Part shown: in pieces, positions 9,273 through 17,591 of the stretch
Layout of the letters: the number at the start of each line of letters is the position of its first letter
Position numbering within the stretch: position 1 is the stretch's first letter
NCBI RefSeq assembly: GCF_002095385.1
Contig: NZ_MIPP01000014.1
Coordinates: forward strand, 16,291 to 80,290
From: Pantoea eucrina
GTDB taxonomy: Bacteria > Pseudomonadota > Gammaproteobacteria > Enterobacterales > Enterobacteriaceae
Length of the DNA stretch: 64,000 bases
Direction of reading: 5' to 3'
Program-made: the position numbers and the translations under genes
Notes under the pieces: generated by a model
What the model was told of the DNA's origin: nothing
The model's database searches: none
What the model saw: the letters and a program-made list of their open reading frames with translations, nothing else

Positions 9273-9423
9273 GGCGCCGGTCGTTATCGACTCCGCCTGC
9301 TCTCTGTTTTCACCCATTTATACCCACGGCAGTGACGCCGATCGCATGGATATTCGCACCGTGCGTGCCATTAACAATCACAACGACCTCTGGGATCGGC
9401 ACTGCCGCACGCCGGCACGCTAA
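9193..9423 (+). CDS. Rz1-like outer-membrane spanin lipoprotein
   Basis: An out-of-frame gene nested in and running past the Rz-like gene. From GTG 9193 (GAGGAG 7 nt upstream) it encodes 76 residues with a lipoprotein signal ending in the lipobox LVTSC. GTG 9178 is a possible alternative start. A nested lipoprotein behind an i-spanin is diagnostic of the Rz/Rz1 arrangement. The mature part keeps two further cysteines (DSACSLF, DRHCRTP), which could form disulfides. Confidence 0.82.
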   Translation: MWKSATVILMMLPLVTSCSNRSTTSPEAPVVIDSACSLFSPIYTHGSDADRMDIRTVRAINNHNDLWDRHCRTPAR

Positions 9424-9477
9424 CGCCGCTCCTTCTGACGCTATTCCAATACCTCTGTATAAGCCGAGGAGGCTGAC

Positions 9478-11221
9478 ATGATCGAAGTTAATTCATTTGC
9501 TGAACTGCGTACCACTGCACCTGCTAAAAACGGCGATTCTGCGTTTTTGCGCCGCTACAATGCGGACTCAAACTTTCGCGGTGGCGGTGACTTTACCGGT
9601 TTTATCGGGACGACCACGGCGGCTGACGATGGCGGTACGCTGGCGGTCGGTAATGGCTTCTACTGGAAGCGCGTGATCAACGACCCGGCAGACCTCAACG
9701 TCTACCACTTTGGTGCGAAGGGAGATGCTACGCCAATGACACCGAACCCTTCAAACGCATGCTGGCGTGGACCCAGGGCTACAGCGGCAATATCCGCGAT
9801 CTGCCGGTGCGCTTTCCGGGCGGTAAGTTCCTGATTAACCCGATAGATATCAGTGATACTGAGGTCGCCTTCTTTGGCCTGCAGGGGGATGATGTGGAGC
9901 TGGGTTCGCTGCCGCGTACCACGATCATTTCCGACAAGAGCGCCAATACGGTGTTCAAAGTGAAGGCGCGCCGCACCGCGATCAAAGGGATCACCTGGCA
10001 TGGTCAGGCGTCCGCCGATACCAATACCAACAAAGGCACTATCACAGCCGAGCTGTGTACCAACGTGCAGCCCTTCTTCGAAAACACCTGCATCGAAGGC
10101 TCTACGGTAAATATCTACTGTTTCCGCGCGCAGAATAGCGGCGGGACCGTCATTAAAGTGCTGGATACCCTCGACAGTAAGTTTGACCAGATCTACACCC
10201 TGTGGACCTACGGGCGCGTATTCGACATCGGCTGGTCAAACTCGCCAAAGGTAAGTGGGACCACTCCACCGCGATTGAGATCTGCAACTGTAACTTCCAG
10301 ACCGGTTACGGTGACGCCACGCTCTATATGCCGCGCGTGACGCAGGGCATTATGCGTAACGTCTGGATTGAGCATACGCGTAACCCTGGCGATCTCTCCG
10401 ACGGCGGCTGGACCATCGATACGCTGAACATTGAGGATTGCGGCTCGCCGTTTAACCTCAATAACGCCCGCGTGATCATGCGCCAGATTGGCCTGCAGTC
10501 GGGTGCCACTATCTCCAACGACCTGGCGGGCACGCGCTGGCTCTCGACGTTTGAGTATGGCTACCGGCGTGAGGAGAACCACGGCACTATTATCACCGGC
10601 TCCCTGCGCACGGGTTACTACAGCGGCCATAAAGTCACCAATAACACCGATACCGATAACTGGTATCGCCTCGGGCAGCTCTTTTTCCCGGTGGCGAACC
10701 AGCAGTGGGTGATGGAGCTGATTGGTAAAGCGGATGCGACCCAGCCCACCGGCACGGCGGCGTCGCCGGTCAATATGGCCGGCACCGGTAAAACCTGGAT
10801 CAACCTGCAGCGGCTGGATACCGTCTGGGCTGACGCCTGGCATATGGGCCAGCCTGCGGTGATGGATATCCGCTACAACCGGGTCGGCACCACCTATGCG
10901 GTGGTGTGGGTTAAGCTGCGCGCCAAAAGCGGTGATACGCTGATTAACCTGAAAACCACCGGGCCAACGCGTTTTGAGTCAGGCTCCTGCTCGCTGTTCC
11001 AGACTGACTTTTCAGTCGTAACCGATACCACCAAAATGGGCACACTCAAGCCTGCGGCGCGCTTCGGACTGCATAATGGTGTAGCTGGCATTGGTGCCAA
11101 TGAGAAAGGGGTGCTCACTGTCGCGACGGCAGCGGGTAATCCCACCAATAAAACGGCCCCTTCGGGCTTTGTGCTGGTCAATATCAACGGTGTTGATCGT
11201 AAGCTGCCTTATTACGATTAA
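9478..11221 (+). pseudogene. Tailspike-like beta-helix protein, two frameshifts
   Basis: Three consecutive reading frames make one protein of about 581 residues. Frame one (9478 to about 9728) holds an N-terminal module (ADDGGTLAVGNGFYWKRV) and the hallmark NVYHFGAKGD of pectate-lyase-like tailspikes. Frame two (to about 10248) continues YANDTEPFKRMLAW and a long beta-helix. Frame three runs from GKWDHSTAIEICN to the stop at 11221. One added base near 9728 (GATGC-TAC) and one near 10248 (CCAAA-GG) restore it, as if C or T and A were dropped. It lacks the P22 head-binding domain seen in the prophage tailspike, and no tail genes accompany it. Polysaccharide depolymerase activity is an inference from the fold. 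Confidence 0.75.
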
Positions 11222-11236
11222 GGCCAGCACCTTTTT

Positions 11237-11264
11237 GGCGAGGCTCCGGCCTCGCCTTTTTTTT
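11237..11264 (+). terminator. Terminator ending the remnant
   Basis: GGCGAGGC-TCCG-GCCTCGCC followed by eight T, 16 bases after the spike stop. It closes the rightward lysis/spike transcript and isolates the tRNA gene. Confidence 0.94.
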
Positions 11265-11319
11265 GTGGTGGAAAACGCGCCGGCGCTGCTGAAAAAGCGG
11301 GCGGTTGAATCACCGCATC

Positions 11320-11348
11320 TTGACGCCGCGCGTCACATTTCCTATTTT
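11320..11348 (+). promoter_or_regulatory. tRNA-Thr promoter
   Basis: TTGACG (11320-11325) and TATTTT (11343-11348) with a 17-bp spacer; the tRNA begins 25 nt after the -10 box. A short GC-rich stretch (CCCGCCCC) follows the -10, as a stringent discriminator might. Confidence 0.75.
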
Positions 11349-11373
11349 TACTCCCCGTAGTTCCCGCCCCATT

Positions 11374-11449
11374 GCCGGTGTAGCTCAGTTGGTAGAGCAG
11401 CGCATTCGTAATGCGAAGGTCGCAGGTTCGACTCCTGTTTCCGGCACCA
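11374..11449 (+). tRNA. thrW: tRNA-Thr (anticodon CGU)
   Basis: 76 nt with encoded CCA. The acceptor stem GCCGGTG pairs with the 3' TTCCGGC end (with one G-T pair). D loop AGCTCAGTTGGTAGAGC, anticodon loop ATTCGTAAT (CGU) and T arm GGTTCGACTCC are all present. It matches thrW of E. coli at nearly every position and lies downstream of proA as there. It is the P22 attachment target; the 3' part is supplied by the prophage attL repeat. Confidence 0.97.
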
Positions 11450-11454
11450 GTTAA
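11404..11454. repeat. attL core repeat
   Basis: 51-bp sequence from the anticodon loop of tRNA-Thr to six bases past the tRNA, identical to 50752-50802. The integrase gene begins 10 bases inside it. Confidence 0.93.
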
Positions 11455-11463
11455 ATCAATGAT

Positions 11464-12627
11464 TTATCCATCATTCGTTCCTTCTCCCTTAAGCATGTGG
11501 GACAGATTTGGGACAGACAGGCCCATAATCGCGTCAATTTGCTTCGCGTGCTCCGTCAGATGATTCGGTGCCAGGTGTGCATACCGGCGAACCATCTCAA
11601 TGCTTTCCCAGCCCCCCATTTCCTGCAGAACCGATAAAGGAACTCCTGCCTGTACCAGCCAGCTCGCCCAGGTATGTCTCAGGTCGTGAAACCGGAAATC
11701 CTCTATGCCTGAGCGACGCAGCGCCGCGTTCCATGACTTGTTAGCGTCATAGCGCATCTTCCTGACAACCGGCGTTTTCGTTCCATCCGGACGCGTGCTG
11801 CTCTCCCGGTACACAAACACCCACTGGTTATGATTGCCAATCTGTTTTTTGAGCACCTGACATGCGGTATCATTCAGCGCTACGCCAATAGCTCTGTTTG
11901 ATTTGCTGTCCTCCGGGTGTATCCACGCCACCCGGCGCTGCATGTCGATCTGGCTCCACTCCAGATTGACGATGTTAGAACGGCGCAGTCCCGTTGCGAG
12001 CGCAAAACTCACGACAGACTTCAGCGGCTCCGGGCACTCCTCAATCAGGCGTTGCGCCTCGTGAGGTTCCAGCCACCGTATGCGGCGGTTCTTAGGCTGG
12101 GGTATCTTCACGATAGGCGCACGTTCCAGCACCTTCCATTCCCTTTCTGCCGTCCTTAGCAGCGCCTTAATGAAAGACAGGTGCGTTGCCTTAGTCGCAA
12201 CTGATGCGGGCTTAGGCACAAACTTAGGGGCCTGCTTTCCTCTCTTCGCCAGCGATTCTGCGCTGAGCTTCCAGTTTTCCTCATGACGCCTGTTGGTCAT
12301 CTTCTGGATCGCGTTATAGATATGCGTCTCAGAGATGTCCTTCAGCTGCATCCCTGCAAAATACTTCAGCCAGAACTTAATCCGGCTCTTATCGTCATCC
12401 AGTGACTTTTTATGCCCTTTTTCTTCTATCCACCTGACGCATGCTTCTTCAAACGATACGGCCGGCATCTCTCCGAGCTTCGCTGTCCGCCATGCTTCGG
12501 CTTTCAGTTTGTCATGGAGTTCTGTTGCCTTCCTTTTGTCCGCTGTTCCAAGAGATCGCTTAAAGCGGCTGCCGTCCGGCGATGTGAAGCTGGCGTACCA
12601 GGTTTCACCCCTGCGGAAGATCGACAT
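11464..12627 (-). CDS. int: Tyrosine-recombinase integrase, P22 Int family
   Basis: 387 residues, the same length as P22 Int. It catalyses strand exchange between attP and attB in thrW. The N-terminal arm-binding region ([14 protein letters not shown]) is followed by a core-binding domain and the catalytic domain. That domain carries Arg in ATGLRRSNI, the HxxR box [12 protein letters not shown] and the nucleophile Tyr in [13 protein letters not shown]. The C-terminal coding region contains GTGGGACAGATTTGGGAC, a candidate arm-type site repeated near attR. It overlaps xis by 124 bp, as in P22. The attB choice (thrW) agrees with the P22 specificity. Confidence 0.95.
   Translation of the reverse strand: MSIFRRGETWYASFTSPDGSRFKRSLGTADKRKATELHDKLKAEAWRTAKLGEMPAVSFEEACVRWIEEKGHKKSLDDDKSRIKFWLKYFAGMQLKDISETHIYNAIQKMTNRRHEENWKLSAESLAKRGKQAPKFVPKPASVATKATHLSFIKALLRTAEREWKVLERAPIVKIPQPKNRRIRWLEPHEAQRLIEECPEPLKSVVSFALATGLRRSNIVNLEWSQIDMQRRVAWIHPEDSKSNRAIGVALNDTACQVLKKQIGNHNQWVFVYRESSTRPDGTKTPVVRKMRYDANKSWNAALRRSGIEDFRFHDLRHTWASWLVQAGVPLSVLQEMGGWESIEMVRRYAHLAPNHLTEHAKQIDAIMGLSVPNLSHMLKGEGTNDG
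11497..11514. repeat. Candidate integrase arm-type site (attL side)
   Basis: GTGGGACAGATTTGGGAC recurs with one mismatch at 50627-50644 near attR. Repeats of this form beside tRNA attachment sites are likely Int arm-binding sites; no binding data are implied. Confidence 0.45.
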
Positions 12628-12854
12628 GGTGATTTCTCCTCATGTGCATCTGCCGCGCTCACGGCGACAGTGTGCATTGGATTGTTGAGAGCGGCAATAC
12701 ATGCCTGGCGGGTGAGAAGATAGGGTGACTTTGGTTTGGACGGGTCTTTGCGCGTGGCGGCCAGCCTGCCAGTTTTAATCCACTTATTGCAGGTTGGCCG
12801 GGAGATGCCGAGAAACGCGCAGGCCTCATCCAGGGTAAGCGCGTATGCTTCCAT
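12504..12854 (-). CDS. xis: Excisionase, P22 Xis family
   Basis: A 116-residue protein, the P22 Xis length, starting [20 protein letters not shown] with the block [26 protein letters not shown] that I recall from P22 Xis. The N-terminal winged helix-turn-helix (about 8-30) binds the attachment-site arm and directs Int toward excision. The 3' end overlaps int by 124 bp in another frame, so both are expressed from one leftward transcript. Confidence 0.93.
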   Translation of the reverse strand: MEAYALTLDEACAFLGISRPTCNKWIKTGRLAATRKDPSKPKSPYLLTRQACIAALNNPMHTVAVSAADAHEEKSPCRSSAGVKPGTPASHRRTAAALSDLLEQRTKGRQQNSMTN

Positions 12855-12863
12855 GAATAGCCT

Positions 12864-12938
12864 CTACAGGTAGCTGAAGATGGTTTTGATTACGATGATT
12901 GCTACGATGGTGATGATGAGTTGAAGTGGGGTGATCAT
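12864..12938 (-). CDS. 24-residue hydrophobic peptide
   Basis: Starts ATGA-overlapped with the stop of the methyltransferase gene and encodes MITPLQLIITIVAIIVIKTI plus four residues: a single transmembrane segment with Lys near the end. The overlap and high hydrophobicity argue for translation, but the ribosome-binding site is weak. Function unknown. Confidence 0.5.
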   Translation of the reverse strand: MITPLQLIITIVAIIVIKTIFSYL

Positions 12939-13513
12939 GCTGCGCTGACCTTTGCAGCTGATAGCAGCAGCCTGGCTCCGATCGACATTAGCGCATCACG
13001 GCTTACGTACCCGGTAAGGCCAAAGTCTGACAGGAAAGGATTCCAAATCAGCAGCATCGAACCCTTGTTATTTCCATTCACTGCCTTGCCTGTATCGGCG
13101 CGGATGAAAGACAGCCTACCATTGGTGATGAACCTCACCTCCGTGCATGAACGCCGAGCGATGCTGAACCATCCGACGGAAGTATCTGCCGGCACAAGCA
13201 TCACGGTGCCTATGCCTTTGCTTGCCTCTTCACTCGCCTTTAGAACCCATGGCGTAATGTCACTGTATGGCGGATTACACCAGGTGATTCCGATCGGAAA
13301 CTGCGCCGCCCAGTCCTGGCTAAGTGCATCGTCCTGCTCAGTGAGGTAAGTTGGCAGCAGGTGGTTAAGCTTGCTGGCTGCCACATCTGCTACAAAGCGG
13401 AAGTCACGATTAAGGGCGGCGAAGATTTCTGGTGGCGTCTGCCACAGGTCTCGGATGTCGATCGGGGTGTAGCTGTCATGATATCCGGCCACGGACTGCA
13501 ACACTTCAGACAT
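12935..13513 (-). CDS. Phage DNA N-6-adenine methyltransferase (Dam family)
   Basis: 192-residue phage-type adenine methylase. The catalytic motif IV is NPPYSD (in ITWCNPPYSDITPWV) and the SAM-binding side includes FVADVAAS. The N-terminal QTPPEIFAALNRDF is typical of the phage N-6-adenine-methyltransferase family (usually 165-195 residues). The likely target is GATC, an inference from the family. It belongs to the leftward early operon and could protect phage DNA or alter Dam-sensitive regulation. Confidence 0.9.
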   Translation of the reverse strand: MSEVLQSVAGYHDSYTPIDIRDLWQTPPEIFAALNRDFRFVADVAASKLNHLLPTYLTEQDDALSQDWAAQFPIGITWCNPPYSDITPWVLKASEEASKGIGTVMLVPADTSVGWFSIARRSCTEVRFITNGRLSFIRADTGKAVNGNNKGSMLLIWNPFLSDFGLTGYVSRDALMSIGARLLLSAAKVSAA

Positions 13514-13560
13514 AACAACTCCTCACGCAGAGCGCGACAAAGGTTAATAGGGAGGGAGAT

Positions 13561-13797
13561 TTATTCTTGGGTTAGAAACTGAAGTTTTTGCGGGATGTCT
13601 AAATCATCTTCGCTGTGCTGGTCGCAATAATATTCCAGTGCGCGCTCAATCAATTCCACTTGCTCAGAGGATAAGTGGTCATCGCGCGTATCAAAGTAAG
13701 CAACACGTATCGGTTTGCCACCAAGGATGTCAGTTTTTGGGCCAACGGCAGGGCTTAAGCCCTCCGGAAATTCCACTGTTAACGTATATACCGTCAT
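13561..13797 (-). CDS. Hypothetical phage protein, 78 residues
   Basis: Start ATG 13797 is preceded by GGAGGGCGGT and overlaps the stop of the upstream gene (ATGA). The product begins MTVYTLTVEFPEGLSP, with an acidic C-terminal half (HSEDDLDIP). No family recognised; part of the leftward early operon. Confidence 0.7.
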   Translation of the reverse strand: MTVYTLTVEFPEGLSPAVGPKTDILGGKPIRVAYFDTRDDHLSSEQVELIERALEYYCDQHSEDDLDIPQKLQFLTQE

Positions 13798-14006
13798 ACC
13801 GCCCTCCGGTTTTTCTGCGCCCACACATACTTTTCATGGTCATGCCTGCACTCTGGCGAGCAGTAACTGCATCCATCGCGGGAAGGTTCACCGCAGTCGC
13901 CATTACGGCAGATTGGTGACCGCGGTTCCGGGCGAGGCCGGTTAGCCAAGGCGATTTCTGTATTGAGTATCTCAAGGTCTGACGCATCATCGGCTATGTC
14001 GCACAT
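13794..14006 (-). CDS. Small zinc-finger-like phage protein
   Basis: 70 residues with five cysteines and a histidine in CRNGDCGEPSRDGCSYCSPECRHDH, a plausible zinc-binding knuckle comparable to DksA/TraR-like phage proteins. The N-terminus MCDIADDASDLEILNTEIAL is acidic and helical. Its ATGA overlaps the next gene. The specific family is uncertain. Confidence 0.7.
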   Translation of the reverse strand: MCDIADDASDLEILNTEIALANRPRPEPRSPICRNGDCGEPSRDGCSYCSPECRHDHEKYVWAQKNRRAV

Positions 14007-14030
14007 AGTGATTCTCCAGATAACAGGTAG

Positions 14031-14054
14031 AAAAAAACCGCCTCAGTGGGCGGC
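14031..14054 (-). terminator. Terminator inside the leftward operon
   Basis: On the minus strand GCCGCC...GGCGGT is followed by seven T, directly at the stop of the 51-residue gene. One of three such hairpins between left-operon genes. Confidence 0.75.
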
Positions 14055-14209
14055 TATCGGTAAACGGGCGAGCACTCTAATTGCACCAGCGGCCGGCGCT
14101 CATGCAGCCGGTCCTTTACCTGCTCGCAGGCTTCAATGGTTGGATAGATTCGCTCAGACACCGGGGCGGGAAGGGCAGAGACTATTACGATGACGAAGCC
14201 GATGAGCAT
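14054..14209 (-). CDS. Small secreted/membrane-leader protein, 51 residues
   Basis: ATG 14209 is preceded by GGAGGCACC. The product starts MLIGFVIVIVSALPAPVSER, a hydrophobic leader that looks like a signal peptide or membrane anchor. A charged tail with two cysteines follows (EACEQVKDRL, LECSPVY). Function unknown; it overlaps the end of the gene upstream. Confidence 0.6.
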   Translation of the reverse strand: MLIGFVIVIVSALPAPVSERIYPTIEACEQVKDRLHERRPLVQLECSPVYR

Positions 14210-14505
14210 GGTGCCTCCGAGGCTACGGGTGGCGCAGTGTAGACCAGCTTAGTTGTGGTCTGGTATACGTCGCCACGCGTATCTCCACAGATGTTATTGC
14301 TAAATCGCCACTTAGATTTTTCGCCGGTTACACGGTCTTTGAACTGAATTATTTCTCCAACAGGTTCAGCAGAAAGCGCCGCCAGAGCAATACGCAGCAC
14401 CGTAGAGTAATGACCTTCCAGCGACCACACTTCCTGCTCGCCCCTGATGAATTCAATCAGCTGCTCCTTCTGCTCTTCAGTCAGCCCCGGCATCTCATAT
14501 TGCAT
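14185..14505 (-). CDS. Hypothetical ead-like phage protein, 106 residues
   Basis: Starts MQYEMPGLTEEQKEQLIEF, with LRIALAALSAEPVGEI in the middle, a motif common in the non-essential ead-type proteins of lambdoid left operons. Nothing more specific is visible. Confidence 0.7.
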   Translation of the reverse strand: MQYEMPGLTEEQKEQLIEFIRGEQEVWSLEGHYSTVLRIALAALSAEPVGEIIQFKDRVTGEKSKWRFSNNICGDTRGDVYQTTTKLVYTAPPVASEAPCSSASSS

Positions 14506-14575
14506 AAGCCACCCCCGTCCAGATAATTGTGCACGCTACCCACATAACAGCCCACATCTTGCCGCGAGTGCTCAT
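14495..14575 (-). CDS. 26-residue transmembrane peptide
   Basis: ATG 14575 overlaps the stop of the preceding gene (ATGA), and its own stop overlaps the start of the next. The product MSTRGKMWAVMWVACTIIWT plus GVAYAI is one membrane helix with a positive N-terminus. Function unknown. Confidence 0.5.
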   Translation of the reverse strand: MSTRGKMWAVMWVACTIIWTGVAYAI

Positions 14576-15075
14576 TGTGATTGCTCCTCAATGTTGCGGA
14601 GGATATCTGCTCGCATGCTGTTCCTGCCCGACTTGAATTCATTTGTTTGCCATCCTTTTTCCTCTGGAGGCACCAGCTCCGCCAGGCTTAAGGCGGGCGC
14701 GGGGCGGGTGAATAATTCTACATTGAAGTCCGGGTCTCTCCTGTCATTACGTAGCCAGCAATTCACCCTTCCAGATTCATTAAGCTCTTTCCAGTAAAAT
14801 GGTGATGTAAACGCCACTGGCTCCTGCCTCTCCAGCTCTGCCAGCTTCGCCTCAAAAGCATTGCACTCTCGCGCCAAACCAGCTCTATCCTCACGCAGCT
14901 TTGAGTTAATGCGCTTTTCTTCTGCCAGCGCAGCCTCTGCTGCTTCGGCCCGCTGCGCCAGCGATGCATAGTCCGAATACATAACCAGATGCCCATCTTG
15001 CTTAGGCCTTACGTATACAGCGCCGCAGTGACAGCTAACGTCATATCGATCGATCAGCTCATTCAGCTCTTTCAT
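14572..15075 (-). CDS. Ead/Ea22-like phage protein, 167 residues
   Basis: Contains YSDYASLAQRAEAAEAALAE followed by a predicted coiled coil (EEKRINSKLREDRAGLARECNA), the mosaic helical segment shared by Ea22-like proteins of lambdoid phages. A short CHCG near the N-terminus could bind metal. Members vary widely and their role is unknown; they are usually dispensable accessory genes. Confidence 0.72.
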   Translation of the reverse strand: MKELNELIDRYDVSCHCGAVYVRPKQDGHLVMYSDYASLAQRAEAAEAALAEEKRINSKLREDRAGLARECNAFEAKLAELERQEPVAFTSPFYWKELNESGRVNCWLRNDRRDPDFNVELFTRPAPALSLAELVPPEEKGWQTNEFKSGRNSMRADILRNIEEQSQ

Positions 15076-15608
15076 TTGCCACCTGCCAGTGATTCATATT
15101 GGGAAGGGGTGGTGTCGGTTTCGGCGCGGAGCCGGGCGGCCCACTTGATTAATTGCTCTTTCGGAATGGCTTCAACGCTGCGTCCCATTTGGTCACCATA
15201 AAGCCATGGCGCTTTTTCAGCGGCCTGCTCTATTGCTTCCGCCCGTACCGCGTTCAGCAGGGTATCGGTGGCTGGGGTTTTTGCATCCGAGCACTCTGGG
15301 CAAGATTTAACACCACCAACGCCCCATAACTCTTCCGGCGTGTAATCCCCTTCTCGCAACAATTTCTGTTCTTCTTCGGTCGGGCGGCAGCATAAATTGT
15401 AGTTTTTCAGCGCCACATTCTCCGCCAGCACCGCATCCAGCTTTTGCTGCAGTGCGGCTATCTGCATATCGCGCCAGCCAAGCTCTGCGGCGATATCTGA
15501 TTTGCTGTGCAATTTCTCACGCGTCATATGGTCAACGTGGCGGCAGTAATGATTCCCGGCGATATCCATCGCCATCAAATCACGGTCACCGTAAATTTTC
15601 TCGCTCAT
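15072..15608 (-). CDS. Ea22-like phage protein, 178 residues
   Basis: Start 15608 is chosen for AAGGGGAAAGAG just upstream; the frame is open further back without a better site. It carries LGWRDMQIAALQQKLDAVLAENVALKNYN, the coiled-coil module of Ea22-like proteins, and CPECSDAKTPATDTLLNAVRAEAIEQAAEKA, another shuffled module of such phage proteins. ATGA overlap with the next gene. Confidence 0.75.
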   Translation of the reverse strand: MSEKIYGDRDLMAMDIAGNHYCRHVDHMTREKLHSKSDIAAELGWRDMQIAALQQKLDAVLAENVALKNYNLCCRPTEEEQKLLREGDYTPEELWGVGGVKSCPECSDAKTPATDTLLNAVRAEAIEQAAEKAPWLYGDQMGRSVEAIPKEQLIKWAARLRAETDTTPSQYESLAGGK

Positions 15609-15649
15609 CTCTTTCCCCTTATGCAATGCCAGCCGGGTACAGGCCAACA

Positions 15650-15967
15650 TCACTCCATCAGTATTGCGCCATATCGGCCGCGTCGGGTGTCTCTGAAGTC
15701 GCCCCATACCTCTACAACAGGTTGGGTGACGATGATTTGTGGCAGAGGAGGGCGCTTAGCCATCTCCTCATGCTCTCTGCGTTTCAGCTCAGCCAGGTAA
15801 ACATCCTCTCTGCGCTGAGGTGTAAGCAGCTGCGGATGGTCATGTCCTGCCTGCTGTGCTGCTAAGGCCGCCAGAACGCCATTCAGCACTTCCTTTTTGC
15901 GGCGCTTAATCTTTTCGTCAGCTCCGTTCAGGCGTGACGAGTGCGCCGGATATACCGGTGGGTTCAT
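15650..15967 (-). CDS. Hypothetical phage protein, 105 residues
   Basis: Basic N-terminus (MNPPVYPAHSSRLNGADEKIKRRKKE), then ALAAQQAGHDHPQLLTPQRREDVYLAEL. No recognised domain. Lies between ssb and the Ea22-like gene in the leftward operon. Confidence 0.65.
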   Translation of the reverse strand: MNPPVYPAHSSRLNGADEKIKRRKKEVLNGVLAALAAQQAGHDHPQLLTPQRREDVYLAELKRREHEEMAKRPPLPQIIVTQPVVEVWGDFRDTRRGRYGAILME

Positions 15968-15992
15968 GATGCGGCCTTATTGGTGGGTTAAA

Positions 15993-16481
15993 TCAGAATG
16001 GGGGTTCTTCGTCGAAGTCCATCGGAGGTTCGTTGTTAGCCGGCGCACTCTGGCGCTGCAACTGGTTTCGGGCCTGTTGCATGCCGGCTTGCTGTTTGTT
16101 CTGCTGAGGCCTTTGCTGCTGCCCTGAGTCCTGCTTTACGCCCAGCATCTGCATAACGCCGCCAACGTTCACCACAACCTCAGTGGTATATTTATCCTGA
16201 CCTGACTGGTCCTGCCATTTCCGGGTACGCAGCTTACCCTCGATGTAGACTTGCGATCCTTTACGCAGATATTCGCCAGCAACCTCAGCCAGCTTTCCGA
16301 ACAGCACCACTCGGTGCCATTCTGTCTGCTCTTTGTTCTCGCCGGTCTGCTTATCACGCCATGATTCGGATGTTGCGATGCTCAGGTTGGCTACCGCGCC
16401 GCCTGATGGTTGATAGCGAATCTCCGGATCCTGCCCGAGGTTGCCGACCAGAATGACTTTGTTAACGCCTTTGCTGCTCAT
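15993..16481 (-). CDS. ssb: Single-stranded DNA-binding protein
   Basis: 162 residues. The OB-fold domain (1-110: [56 protein letters not shown]) is followed by a Gln-rich linker. The acidic tip DFDEEPPF corresponds to the SSB C-terminal tail (DFDDDIPF in E. coli) that recruits DNA-processing proteins. It sits directly after erf, so it probably serves Erf-mediated recombination and replication of the phage. Confidence 0.94.
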   Translation of the reverse strand: MSSKGVNKVILVGNLGQDPEIRYQPSGGAVANLSIATSESWRDKQTGENKEQTEWHRVVLFGKLAEVAGEYLRKGSQVYIEGKLRTRKWQDQSGQDKYTTEVVVNVGGVMQMLGVKQDSGQQQRPQQNKQQAGMQQARNQLQRQSAPANNEPPMDFDEEPPF

Positions 16482-17096
16482 TTATGCCGCCTTTTTAAGT
16501 TCTGCGCCGCGCACCTTGTACACGTCAACGCACTTCTGTTGATGTTCAGCAGAGGACGCGAGAGCATTCCATGCTGGCTTGTAAATCGCATTCAAGGCTG
16601 CGAGCGTCGGGCATTCAGCTGCTTGCGCGGTAAATTCAGCGAGAATCTCATCAGGGCTGCGTGGTGCCGGCTGATGAATCTCTGCATCCGGATCCATTGC
16701 GGTTTGTTCTGTTGGGATGCAGAACGTCTGGAAAGCTGCATATTTGTAGGCGATAGACATAGCCTTATTGGTTGCCTTATCGCCGCTGTCCATGGCTTCG
16801 CCGTAGGTCACGACGGTGTGCTTACTGCCATCTTCGACAGCAACGAAATCAAACTCAGCTTTCACCACAACGTAAAACAGCACTGCGCCACTTTTTGTCA
16901 CGCGCTCGGTTACAGTGCGCTCGGTGATACGCGGAAGGATTACCAGCCCATGCTTCGCCAGCATCGGCGCCAGAGCGTTGTACACTTGGTCAATACCACG
17001 GAATTTGAAGCCCTGCTGACGGTTATCACGGTCCTTACTGATGCCTTGCTCTGCCATTTCACTGGCTACGGCGCTGATAGCCTTATAAACGCTCAT
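16482..17096 (-). CDS. erf: Erf single-strand annealing protein
   Basis: P22 Erf-family annealing protein of 204 residues, needed in P22 for circularising the infecting genome. The conserved core includes GFKFRGIDQVYNAL, DSGDKATNKAMSIAYKYA and LLQ-like FCIPTEQT. The C-terminal third is variable. Start 17096 follows GGAGGAGCGC; the longer reading from 17168 enters the upstream gene. It is transcribed together with ssb. Confidence 0.93.
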   Translation of the reverse strand: MSVYKAISAVASEMAEQGISKDRDNRQQGFKFRGIDQVYNALAPMLAKHGLVILPRITERTVTERVTKSGAVLFYVVVKAEFDFVAVEDGSKHTVVTYGEAMDSGDKATNKAMSIAYKYAAFQTFCIPTEQTAMDPDAEIHQPAPRSPDEILAEFTAQAAECPTLAALNAIYKPAWNALASSAEHQQKCVDVYKVRGAELKKAA

Positions 17097-17241
17097 GCGC
17101 TCCTCCCATAGATTCAAACTGGCGCTCCGTGCGGAAATCAGCAATCGCTTCCTGCGCTGCCTGCTCATAGGTCATCGGGTCTGCCAGCTCGCCCAGCATG
17201 CCCTGAATAAAGTCGCCCCAAACGTCATCGTCATGCTGCAT
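17083..17241 (-). CDS. Small acidic protein upstream of erf, at the arf position
   Basis: 52 residues (MQHDDDVWGDFIQGMLGELA...) whose end overlaps the erf start by 14 bp. P22 has a short accessory-recombination gene (arf) just upstream of erf. The analogy here is positional; I could not confirm sequence similarity. Confidence 0.6.
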   Translation of the reverse strand: MQHDDDVWGDFIQGMLGELADPMTYEQAAQEAIADFRTERQFESMGGAHERL

Positions 17242-17428
17242 TTGCTTTCACCTTTGCGTTCCAGTCAGTGTCCTGACAATCGTGCCAGCCCAGAGAGATA
17301 GTGCTCGCCCATTCATAAGCCGACTTCATCCCGTCTTTGGTGTCAGGGAATGATTCTTCATACAGCTTGTTCAGCCGCAGGCAGCCCTGCTGAACCAGCA
17401 AGGTTCCGTTTACCGGGATAATCGTCAT
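17231..17428 (-). CDS. Hypothetical phage protein, 65 residues
   Basis: MTIIPVNGTLLVQQGCLRLN... with YEWASTISLGWHDCQD. ATGA overlap with the gene upstream; compact leftward operon. No family recognised. Confidence 0.65.
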   Translation of the reverse strand: MTIIPVNGTLLVQQGCLRLNKLYEESFPDTKDGMKSAYEWASTISLGWHDCQDTDWNAKVKANAA

Positions 17429-17559
17429 TGCTTATGTCCTCTCTGGCTCATGGCGTTTAACAGGCTGCGGGCTGCAGCACGCATGCGGCGGGTGATACGT
17501 TCTAACTGTGATTCTTCGAGCTGAGCAGCGCCCACGATGGCGCCGCCCCGCGATGGCAT
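17425..17559 (-). CDS. Short helical phage protein, start uncertain
   Basis: In the frame ending at 17425 the product is LEESQLERITRRMRAAARSL-type helical sequence, 44 residues from ATG 17559. That start has no ribosome-binding site. ATG 17566, one frame away, has AAGGA at good spacing and reads MNYAIAG before going out of frame. If the run of four C at 17545-17548 is one base too long, the two join as a 46-residue protein. Confidence 0.5.
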   Translation of the reverse strand: MPSRGGAIVGAAQLEESQLERITRRMRAAARSLLNAMSQRGHKQ

Positions 17560-17591
17560 AGTTCATCGTGGGTCCTTAATTCATTGGTGGA

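Noticed and set aside
6568..11221. Tailocin or R-type bacteriocin cluster
   Set aside because: A repressor, lysis genes and a spike are present, but no sheath, tube, baseplate or tape-measure genes.
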